From an uncultured Spartobacteria bacterium (GTDB lineage Bacteria > Verrucomicrobiota > Verrucomicrobiia > Chthoniobacterales > Chthoniobacteraceae): a DNA stretch of 64,000 nucleotides. Location: assembly GCA_903919125.1 (NCBI GenBank), contig CAIXGS010000028.1, positions 17,584 through 81,583 of the forward strand. The letters are read 5' to 3'. Positions within the stretch are counted from its first letter, which is position 1; each line of letters opens with the position of its first letter. Positions 25,468 to 32,212 of the stretch are shown in pieces. A model generated the notes under the pieces. The model was not told where the DNA came from. It saw nothing but the letters and a program-made list of their open reading frames with translations, and ran no database searches. Position numbers and translations under genes: made by a program.

Positions 25468-26736
25468 CTAGCGATAAATGAGCAACCGCTCGGTGACCAA
25501 AGACAGCATGCTGTGATTCTGTAGTTTGAGGACGGCGATCTCCGTGAGAACCTGTCCCTCCGGCACCAAGAGCAGGCCTGAGGGCGTCACGATGCCTCTG
25601 GCCAGCTCCATTCCACTTTTGAGCTCAGCCATCATAACCTCTTTTACGTTTCGAGGCAAATCAGAGAGTCGCGCCGTGCGAAAGAAGAGACGGACCGCTT
25701 CCGGATCAAACGCACTGCCCGATTCCGCCCTGAGGACTTCGCAAGCCTGAGCCTTTGGAAGGCCCGATTGTACGAAGGCCACCGCTACCGCTAGGCAACG
25801 CGCCGTCCATGGGATGTTTTCCCCAGCGTGCCCATCAGGGTAGCCTGTACCGTCAAAGCGTTCATGGTGGGCACGAATGGTCGCGCCGACTGCCTGAAGT
25901 TGGTCGACGAACGCGGCGAGGGTCTGGCCGATAATGGGATGATGCCGCAGCAGGGCGTGCTCTTCCGGTGAGCAATTCTCTGGTTGCGTGAAAAGTTTGT
26001 GCAAAAGAGCCCGGTCGAGAGCCACCAAACCGATGTCGTAAATCCAAGCGCTGGTCATGAGCACATGGCGCTCAGCGTCTGTAAAGTATTCTGTGGCAGC
26101 CATTCCCCTGCAAATTTCCACCACAGCTTGAGCCTGTTTTCCCAGCAAAGGATAAAATGTGCTGATGAGCCGGAAACATAAGCCAAGAGAATGCTCAAAG
26201 TTCTGGCGCAGAGCATCATGAGCGCGCGCGAGATGCTCCTTTTGCTCGGTGAGGGAGCGCAGATTCTCATTCAGTTGGGCGTTAGTGCCTTCCAACCGAC
26301 TGTTTAACGCCTGCGTGTCTGTGTGCAAACGCCGGTTCTCGGCTAACAACTGATTTCGCTGCACCGCATTACGGACGGTAGCAACGACTTCCTCCCTCTT
26401 CCAAGGCTTGGCGATGAAGCGGTAAATTTCGCCGCTGTTGATGGCACTGATGAGTGTATCCACTACGAGCATCCCAGTGATGAGCAGTCGCGAACAGTCA
26501 GGTTGTGCGTCCCGAACTTTTTCCAGAAGCTGCAACCCGCTAATGTCCGGCATATTTTGGTCAGATATCACTGCGGCGAACCGGTGGGTCTGAAGTTTGA
26601 GCAAGGCTTCCTGCGGATTGGTACAGCAGATTACAGAATAGGCGTCACTGGCCAATGTTTCAGATAGCGCGGCGAGAACATCGGCGTCGTCATCAACAAT
26701 CAGAATGGTCGGCAACATTGGGGATGGGGTGCTCAT
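25468..26736 (-). CDS. Response regulator with degenerate HD-GYP domain
   Basis: This 422-residue protein has a receiver domain (about 8-125) with acidic pocket D15-D17, phospho-acceptor D59 and K111 in YRFIAKPW. A coiled-coil linker (about 125-180) and an HD-GYP-like domain (about 190-360) follow. The GYP part is intact (HHERFDGTGYPDG at 290-302). The first metal-site His is missing, the HD pair is YD (233-234), and the following GK is GL. The domain may therefore not hydrolyse cyclic-di-GMP and may act by binding. Its place inside the flagellar locus suggests a motility-control role (inference). Confidence 0.88.
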   Translation of the reverse strand: MSTPSPMLPTILIVDDDADVLAALSETLASDAYSVICCTNPQEALLKLQTHRFAAVISDQNMPDISGLQLLEKVRDAQPDCSRLLITGMLVVDTLISAINSGEIYRFIAKPWKREEVVATVRNAVQRNQLLAENRRLHTDTQALNSRLEGTNAQLNENLRSLTEQKEHLARAHDALRQNFEHSLGLCFRLISTFYPLLGKQAQAVVEICRGMAATEYFTDAERHVLMTSAWIYDIGLVALDRALLHKLFTQPENCSPEEHALLRHHPIIGQTLAAFVDQLQAVGATIRAHHERFDGTGYPDGHAGENIPWTARCLAVAVAFVQSGLPKAQACEVLRAESGSAFDPEAVRLFFRTARLSDLPRNVKEVMMAELKSGMELARGIVTPSGLLLVPEGQVLTEIAVLKLQNHSMLSLVTERLLIYR

Positions 26737-27054
26737 AAAACTGGAGGAGAGTATGTTAAGGGAGACTTCATCTGTAACAGAAGGGCCGCTTCGTCACCGG
26801 CAAGATGGGGTATGCTTAGATACGACGCCGAACTAAACATAACCTCACTTGTATTCGCTCAAACAAACTCTGACACGGTAACAAATCTTAAATCGTAGCA
26901 AGCCCATAGCAGTAGTGGACGCTTTTGAATTATTTGTCAGCTTGCCCACTCTTGACCCCAGCTACACTCCACTTAAACTTTGAGAAGGCGCTGTCCGTTC
27001 AAACAGAAGCTTCAAGCGGACATCCCTGAGGCCAATGAGAGTGCGAGGCGGCAC
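26737..27054. other. Gene-free stretch before the response regulator
   Basis: This 318-base gap separates the FlgN-like gene from the response regulator. I found no sigma-54 (GG-N10-GC with TGGCAC) or sigma-28 site facing the regulator, no convincing hairpin longer than 5 base pairs, and no coding frame with a family signature. A sigma-70-type promoter may be present but I cannot single one out. Confidence 0.5.
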
Positions 27055-27447
27055 TTAACCCAACGCCTGGAACTCCGAGCTATTCGGTTCTCCAGCATAC
27101 GCATCCCTGAAAGATCGTAGATTTTGTGCCTCCGCCGCCAATCCTTTCAATTCTTCTCCCAATGCCGCCACCGCTAATTGAGCATCCCGGAGATTAGCCT
27201 GCTCCAGATGCTCTAACGCCTCCAGACGTTTGCGTAGTTCAGGAAGTGACCGATTGAGGCCTAGGCGTTCACCCAAAACGTGCATACGAGCAAACTCAGC
27301 GCGCTTGGAAAGGTGCAGCCTTTCAAGCACAAGATAGTTTTTTTCCTCCAGCGCCGAACGTTCCAACTGAGTGATACGCTCTACCCCTGTCAGTAAAGCC
27401 CAAAAGAGAGGGACGCCTGTTTGCCTTGGTCTCTTGGGAGTAGCCAC
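27055..27447 (-). CDS. Helical FlgN/FliT-like export chaperone candidate
   Basis: This 130-residue, highly helical protein is rich in Leu, Glu, Ala and Arg, with segments such as LLTGVERITQLERSALEEKN and KRLEALEHLEQANLRDAQLAV. Size, helix content and position directly after fliS suggest a chaperone of the FlgN or FliT kind that binds hook-associated proteins or FliD. Sequence similarity is too low to choose between the two, or to exclude another coiled-coil protein. Confidence 0.65.
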   Translation of the reverse strand: MATPKRPRQTGVPLFWALLTGVERITQLERSALEEKNYLVLERLHLSKRAEFARMHVLGERLGLNRSLPELRKRLEALEHLEQANLRDAQLAVAALGEELKGLAAEAQNLRSFRDAYAGEPNSSEFQALG

Positions 27448-27500
27448 AAAAATGCAAGCACGAGGAAAGGTGCCGTTTTAACTACTAACGCCTCGTCGGT

Positions 27501-27920
27501 TTAATGTGCTTGAGCGGCGGCGATTTGAGGATCAGAGCGAAGCATTTCCGCCCAAGCATCACGCAGGTCCGTCAACATCGTTACGATTGCAGGAAGGGAA
27601 TCCTGCTCTTTTTTAACGTTGGCATCGAAGATCCGGTCCAGCATGAATCCGTAAATGGCGTACATACGCTCACCGAATTCAGTTTCGACCTCCAGATCCA
27701 AGGCCTGCTGAAGTTCGCGAATAATAAGGTGTGCCCGCATGAGACCATTATGAATTTCTTCATTCCTCCGCGCCAAAACCTCCAGCGTAAACCCATGCTC
27801 TGCCTTGTGAAGCGCTTGCAAGGCACCATCAAACAGCATTAACACCAACATCCCAGGACTCGCCGTACTGACGGATGCCTGCTTGTATAATTGGGCGAAA
27901 TTGGACTCTTGCATTGCCAT
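27501..27920 (-). CDS. fliS: Flagellin export chaperone FliS
   Basis: This 139-residue protein matches FliS. The N-terminal YKQASVSTASPGMLVLMLFDGALQ motif is followed by helices ending with DRIFDANVKKEQDSLPAIVTMLTDLRDAW. FliS binds the flagellin C-terminus and prevents early polymerisation. Its presence implies that flagellin genes exist elsewhere in the genome. A strong terminator-like hairpin lies just upstream, so fliS needs a promoter within that short gap or read-through. Confidence 0.93.
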   Translation of the reverse strand: MAMQESNFAQLYKQASVSTASPGMLVLMLFDGALQALHKAEHGFTLEVLARRNEEIHNGLMRAHLIIRELQQALDLEVETEFGERMYAIYGFMLDRIFDANVKKEQDSLPAIVTMLTDLRDAWAEMLRSDPQIAAAQAH

Positions 27921-27945
27921 TAAGGAAACAATCTAAAGGAAAGAA

Positions 27946-27979
27946 AAACGTAGTTACCCGATAAAGGATAACTACGTTT
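27946..27979 (-). terminator. Rho-independent terminator before fliS
   Basis: A perfect 11-base inverted repeat (AAACGTAGTTA at 27946-27956 and TAACTACGTTT at 27969-27979) has a 12-base loop. Read on the minus strand the hairpin is followed by TTTCTTTCC. It would end transcripts of the fliD-lipoprotein-small gene group before fliS. Confidence 0.75.
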
Positions 27980-28152
27980 AAAATCAACTCAAATTGGGAT
28001 TCAAATAAAGATTACTTATGGTAATCGAATGATTTCCCCAAGAAACACTTTTTCTCCACTTTCGAGACAAAAAGGCAATGATTTAAAAACCACTGCCTCC
28101 ACACCGACACTTGGAAACTTCCCAAAGGAACTTGAGAAAGAACCTGAGGAAC

Positions 28153-28443
28153 CTAAATCCCTACGATGTGTGATGCAACTGCCTCAAGAACTGTGTCTGT
28201 AGGATAGCCCTTTGTAGAGGCTAATTCACTCCCCCGAGAAACAGCTTCCACCCGGATATAATCGTCAGCACGCATGGACCGCGTGAGGCGTGACATCACG
28301 CCCGGAGGGGAAAAAAGATTTTGATCTTCGTCGGAACGCACCTTTCTTGCCTGAACCGAAGGGCGTGGTGAGTGGTTTTGCTGAACTTGGGCCGCTGGAG
28401 CAGGCAGACCAACGGCGACGGGACGTACTGATTGAATGCTCAT
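28153..28443 (-). CDS. Small protein with sigma-28-like promoter, FlgM-like candidate
   Basis: This 96-residue protein has a polar, probably disordered N-terminal half rich in Pro, Gln and Arg, and a helical C-terminal half. The latter contains YIRVEAVSRGSELASTKGYP, then TDTVLEAVASHIV. This resembles the shape of the anti-sigma-28 factor FlgM: unfolded start, then RVEA and amphipathic helices that grip FliA. The match is weak. The sigma-28-like site directly upstream is what is known for flgM in other bacteria. I treat FlgM as a hypothesis. Confidence 0.55.
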   Translation of the reverse strand: MSIQSVRPVAVGLPAPAAQVQQNHSPRPSVQARKVRSDEDQNLFSPPGVMSRLTRSMRADDYIRVEAVSRGSELASTKGYPTDTVLEAVASHIVGI

Positions 28444-28450
28444 AGGACTT

Positions 28451-28477
28451 AAATCGGAAGAAAAAATTGTTTCTTTA
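28451..28477 (-). promoter_or_regulatory. Sigma-28-type promoter
   Basis: On the minus strand TAAAG (-35) is followed, after the 15 bases that separate TAAA from the -10 box, by TCCGATTT. This fits the FliA consensus TAAA-N15-GCCGATAA in spacing and in the central CCGAT. The predicted start falls within a few bases of the ATG at 28443, giving almost no leader. Confidence 0.65.
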
Positions 28478-28496
28478 GTAAATTCTAACCAATCCC

Positions 28497-29147
28497 CTAC
28501 CTTTTAAGACTCGCGTAGTTCGTATACGCCGCAAACTGTACAAATTGCCGGGGGCTCAAGAGGACAGTACCGCCATCTCCCTCAATAGGGAAGTTGTCGC
28601 GACACAGTGTTTTCTGATACCGCCGCGCAGCCGCAGCCACATCACCATTACCAGAATCTACTACGACGTCGCTCGCCCAGTGGATTCTCCCAGTTTCGAT
28701 GTCGACCAGCTTGGAGCGCACTCCGATGGAGACCGGACGATAAGGAGAATAATGCGTTAAATCAGTGAGCATCACCCCCTCGACACCGTACTGATCCCTA
28801 AGCTTACGGAACAAATCCCCCGGAATGCGCTCCACAGAGGCCACCTCCCGTACATTAATCAAAGCTTCCATTTCCGGACGAGAGATGGGGACCACTTCAA
28901 ACAGGGATTTTTTTGCAAGTTCAGCGGTAAGTGCCGAATCCACGTCCTTGAGGACTTCTCCGGGAAGGCGTGCATGATAAATCGGAAGCATCGCCACTCG
29001 ACGCATCACCCGGCCGGGTTCCGTTGGTAAAAACCAGTTTTGCGGCGCATCTGGGCGCGGCTTAACGGCTGAGGCGTGTTTGGATTGGCAAGCAGAAAGC
29101 GCCAAACAAGCCAGCGAAAGGATGGAAAATAATCTCAAGTGCTTCAT
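28497..29147 (-). CDS. Lipoprotein co-transcribed with fliD
   Basis: This 216-residue protein has a type II signal peptide ending LALSAC (lipidated Cys at 20). The mature part contains a CsgG/TolB-N-like alpha/beta fold (RRVAMLPIYHA, LTAELAKKSLFEVVP, YGVEGVMLTDLTHYSPYRP, then GVRSKLVDIETGRIHWASD). Such folds form outer-membrane or periplasmic assemblies, including FlgO/FlgT-type ring proteins in Vibrio. The ATG overlaps the fliD stop by 4 bases. A role in an outer flagellar ring is plausible but not shown by sequence. Confidence 0.72.
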   Translation of the reverse strand: MKHLRLFSILSLACLALSACQSKHASAVKPRPDAPQNWFLPTEPGRVMRRVAMLPIYHARLPGEVLKDVDSALTAELAKKSLFEVVPISRPEMEALINVREVASVERIPGDLFRKLRDQYGVEGVMLTDLTHYSPYRPVSIGVRSKLVDIETGRIHWASDVVVDSGNGDVAAAARRYQKTLCRDNFPIEGDGGTVLLSPRQFVQFAAYTNYASLKR

Positions 29148-31204
29148 TTCAAGGCCGAAGTAATTTGGGAAGACATATTCTGATAGTTAGACTGCGCCTT
29201 CTCCATCGCAATGAAGCTTTGTGTCAAAGAAGCCTTCTTCTGTGCTAAGGAGCGAGTCATCGAGTCGATCTGGGTCTGCAAGCGCTTCGTCTGGCTCGTG
29301 AGCGACGAGGTCGCACTGGCAACCAAACCGCTAGTCCCTGTGAGGGAGGCCATCAGGTTGGTGATGCGCGTCGCAATCCCCTGATAGTTAGAAGGCGGTG
29401 TGTAATAAAGCGTGCCACCGCTACTGATCGTGTGTGTGGACGACAGGGTGACGGTGTTAGCGCCTGTATCAATTGCCGTAATGTAAGTTCCTGAGGCAAT
29501 CCCGCTGCCGGTAACACCCTGCCCCACCGTCAGGCCGCTCACCGAAGACAATGAAACAGCATAAGAGCCCGAGGACGTTCCACTTTGGGCCGCAAGCGCA
29601 ATACCCCCGCTACCGGAGTTCAGCGCGGCATCGACACTGCTGGGCGAAGTTGAGAGCAGGTAATTAAGCTTGGCAGAATTCGTGATCGAGAGCACGCCAT
29701 TAGAGTCAAACCCCAACCCGATTTTGGCAGCGGTGTCGTACGTGCTACTGAGAGTGGAATAATTACTAGACCCACCGGCAGAGGGATCCTGAACCTGCGT
29801 ATAAATTCTCGAGCGAATGGTGGAGAGCAGGTTGTTGATATCAGACCGATTCGAAAGAACGCTGCGGCTCACTTTGCCATCCGAGCCCACCGTGATTTTG
29901 GTGGAATCATCGAGCATCTTCTTCAAATTGTTGTAAGCGGAAACAAAAGTATCGACCTTCGATTTGTAATCAGAAGCGCTCCCAGCAACCGTGACATAAT
30001 AATTGCCGGTGGTCGCTACCGTCAGCTTCGTGGTACCAAGACCGTATTTCGAAAAATCCACGGTACTAGAATCGCTAGTGCCGTTGATGACGTTCCCCGC
30101 TGGATCCGTAATCGCGTAAGTCGTTCCAGCGCCGCGCGTAAAAGTCGACGAATCAAACCCAAGCGCAGTCGACAGCCCAGAGCTACCGACGCTAACCGAG
30201 ATACCGCTGCCACCCACTGTATTACTGGTCAAGCGCAACTTGCCACTGGAAGCATCTAAGGAAGCAGTCACCCCAGTAGAGGAGTACGAGTTAATGGCAC
30301 TCACCACCGAAGCCAGCGTGTCCGTGCTGGAAAAGGTCCCAACCGAGACGCCATTAATCGTCAAACTCGACGACGTGAAAGGAGACGTAGCGCTATAACT
30401 CGAAAGACTGCTCAGAGCCACACGAGCAACCGCCGTGACGGGAATGGACTGAACCGTGGAGACGTAATTGCCGGATTCTGTCGACGACGAAAACCCTACT
30501 GCGCTCAATATATTGCTCGTATCACCCGACGAACCGATGCCGTACGAGCCCAAGTTCGCGGCCGTACCGTCCCCAGCACTCAAGGTGAGAGCGCCAGTAG
30601 TGCTGTCGATGGACGCCGTAAAATTAGAGAGAGTGTTGGCGGAACTCGTTCCAGCGGTTGTGGTACTGGCGTACAGTGTGGACGCCGAATAGCTGTTTGC
30701 AGCACTCAGTCCAAAAATGGTGGAAATTGGCTGAGTCAGATCCGCACTTTGAATCGTGTACTGTGTGCCGTTAATCGTGAAAGTGCCAGCACTCACCCCA
30801 TAGTCGCTCAAAGTCAAAGCGGCAGCGGCAGATTGACTCGGGTAAAGACTGGTTCCGACGCGGGTCGAGCTCGTACCCATTTTGGAGACCGCCACTTTGA
30901 ACTGACCAATGGTGGCACCACTTGCGGTGGTGACTGAAGCTCCGCTTGCATCCGTAACCGTGTCAGCAGAAGACACTTTTGCACTCCTCGGAAACCCGGA
31001 GATGCCTGTGGAAAGCGCTGAGGCTGCAGTTTTGAACGCGGTGAGGTTGGTTTTAAGCGTGTCGAAGGCAGACTGCGTCTGGGCAGCCGCGGCTTGCTGC
31101 TTCTTCAGGTTGTCCTGAGGAACCTGTTCAATGGCCATGAGCTGGTCGACCGTCGTCTTCCAGTCCATTCCTGACGCTAATCCCGAGAGTGAAATGCCTG
31201 CCAT
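29144..31204 (-). CDS. fliD: Filament cap protein FliD
   Basis: This 686-residue protein begins with the FliD N-terminal motif (ISLSGLASGMDWKTTVDQLMAIE). It has a Ser/Thr/Gly-rich variable middle, a FliD C-terminal domain with the block YNNLKKMLDDSTKITVGSDG, and a terminal coiled coil (AQKKASLTQSFIAMEKAQSN). FliD caps the filament and helps flagellin fold; it is often an adhesin. It is longer than the 450-500 residue average because of extended variable domains. One extra beta-unit near residue 557-606 resembles the FlgE repeats. A sigma-54-type site lies 31 bases upstream. Confidence 0.94.
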   Translation of the reverse strand: MAGISLSGLASGMDWKTTVDQLMAIEQVPQDNLKKQQAAAAQTQSAFDTLKTNLTAFKTAASALSTGISGFPRSAKVSSADTVTDASGASVTTASGATIGQFKVAVSKMGTSSTRVGTSLYPSQSAAAALTLSDYGVSAGTFTINGTQYTIQSADLTQPISTIFGLSAANSYSASTLYASTTTAGTSSANTLSNFTASIDSTTGALTLSAGDGTAANLGSYGIGSSGDTSNILSAVGFSSSTESGNYVSTVQSIPVTAVARVALSSLSSYSATSPFTSSSLTINGVSVGTFSSTDTLASVVSAINSYSSTGVTASLDASSGKLRLTSNTVGGSGISVSVGSSGLSTALGFDSSTFTRGAGTTYAITDPAGNVINGTSDSSTVDFSKYGLGTTKLTVATTGNYYVTVAGSASDYKSKVDTFVSAYNNLKKMLDDSTKITVGSDGKVSRSVLSNRSDINNLLSTIRSRIYTQVQDPSAGGSSNYSTLSSTYDTAAKIGLGFDSNGVLSITNSAKLNYLLSTSPSSVDAALNSGSGGIALAAQSGTSSGSYAVSLSSVSGLTVGQGVTGSGIASGTYITAIDTGANTVTLSSTHTISSGGTLYYTPPSNYQGIATRITNLMASLTGTSGLVASATSSLTSQTKRLQTQIDSMTRSLAQKKASLTQSFIAMEKAQSNYQNMSSQITSALK
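29387..29536 (-). repeat. FlgE-type beta-unit inside FliD
   Basis: FliD residues 557-606 read VGQGVTGSGIASGTYITAID, then a TVTLSS-like strand. This is the same pattern as the repeated units in FlgE (vGm-x-v-x-G-x-GI-x-x-GT-x-I-x-x-ID). The unit is inserted just before the C-terminal coiled coil. A shared origin is inferred from the pattern. Confidence 0.7.
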
Positions 31205-31234
31205 AAGATAAATTCGAGGGGTTTTTTTCTAAAA

Positions 31235-31252
31235 TAGCAAGAACCGTACCTT
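31235..31252 (-). promoter_or_regulatory. Sigma-54-type promoter before fliD
   Basis: The minus strand reads AAGGTACGGTTCTTGCTA, with GG-N10-GC spacing (31250 down to 31237) and a TTGCT -12 box. The -24 box is GGTACG against consensus GGCACG. Transcription would start near 31225, about 21 bases before the fliD ATG. Confidence 0.7.
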
Positions 31253-31331
31253 CGGCAGGGAAGACGCACAATTCACGGAATTTCCTTTGAAATAAAATGA
31301 ACCCCTCCAGATATAGCGCGCCGAGTTCAGC

Positions 31332-32054
31332 TCAATTCGTCAATTCCAGGAGCCGTTGCTTTAACAATTCCGCCGGCCACTGACCAGGCACTTGGGGCCG
31401 ATCCAAATATCCGTAGTTTAATACCGAGCCGCAACGCCCCAAAAGCAGCCGCGAAATTTGTCCGTACGCCCCCATGCCCATAACAGAGAGTCCGCCAGCA
31501 GACTGACGTTCCCCCCAATTTAAAAAACTCAGCAGCCGTTCCAGCTCCAACGGCGTGCGCACTGTCGCCGCTACTTTTACCACCGATGGCAAAACAGAAC
31601 GCGCCAGAGCCACTCGCTCACGAAGCCTCAGCATGGACGGCGTGCCCTTAAAATGATGATCCGAAACCACCAACCGAACCCCCAAGTTCCTAGCTTCGGC
31701 AATTTCTGCCCGCAACCCGCCAAGCGAACGCACCTCAAAATCGGCCCATTGAACGAAGGGCAAAAATTGCCCAAACAAGGCCTTCCGACGACTTAACGTT
31801 AGGGCCGAGGCTCCGCCTTCCATCGGATGCCGAACCGTTAAAAGCAACGGGGCGTTTAGTTTCGGCACGGCAACGGCAAGGGATTGCAACAGTTTAGGCG
31901 TCGAGGCGAAGGCGTCCACTCGCAGTTCCAGAAGGTCCACCGCGCCTGATTTCAAACGCAAAGCACACGCGAGAGCGCCCGGGGAATGAATAGTACCCAC
32001 CACCAAAGGAGGCGAAGGACGGGGGCGTGAGGCGATCGTATCAGCGGCGTGCAC
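31332..32054 (-). CDS. aroD: Type I 3-dehydroquinate dehydratase
   Basis: This 240-residue TIM-barrel-like protein has the class I dehydroquinase residues in order: ELRVD (E43, R45), SDHHF (catalytic His133/134 region), VKVAA with the Schiff-base Lys160, SR (201-202) and a late Q225 in VPGQW. The enzyme converts 3-dehydroquinate to 3-dehydroshikimate in the shikimate pathway. The shorter type II enzyme is unrelated. The gene is on the minus strand upstream of fliD, with 127 bases between them. The SDHHF spelling differs from the more usual SxHDF. Confidence 0.85.
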   Translation of the reverse strand: MHAADTIASRPRPSPPLVVGTIHSPGALACALRLKSGAVDLLELRVDAFASTPKLLQSLAVAVPKLNAPLLLTVRHPMEGGASALTLSRRKALFGQFLPFVQWADFEVRSLGGLRAEIAEARNLGVRLVVSDHHFKGTPSMLRLRERVALARSVLPSVVKVAATVRTPLELERLLSFLNWGERQSAGGLSVMGMGAYGQISRLLLGRCGSVLNYGYLDRPQVPGQWPAELLKQRLLELTN

Positions 32055-32132
32055 TTCGTTACGTTAGTGGCAGGTCCTTTGCCGCTTCAACCTGAAATCA
32101 GCGCAGGAAATCACCTCTGGAAGTGTAAACAA

Positions 32133-32164
32133 AAAGGGGGCGGATGACAGATCCGCCCCCCTTT
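32133..32164 (-). terminator. Terminator after the giant secreted-protein gene
   Basis: GGGGGCGGAT and ATCCGCCCCC form a 10-base stem with a 5-base loop, extended by AAA/TTT pairing after one bulged C. It lies between the stop of the 1759-residue gene (32213) and the start of aroD (32054). On the minus strand the stem is followed by TTTTTGTTT, as expected for intrinsic termination. Confidence 0.85.
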
Positions 32165-32212
32165 GAAATGTAACTAACGCTTTTCAACAGCGATTAAACG
32201 CTACTCAACCCG

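Noticed and set aside
27950..27968. CCGATAA on the plus strand, like a sigma-28 -10 box
   Set aside because: It is the loop of the terminator hairpin, the spacing to the nearest TAAA is 19 instead of 15, and no plus-strand gene follows.
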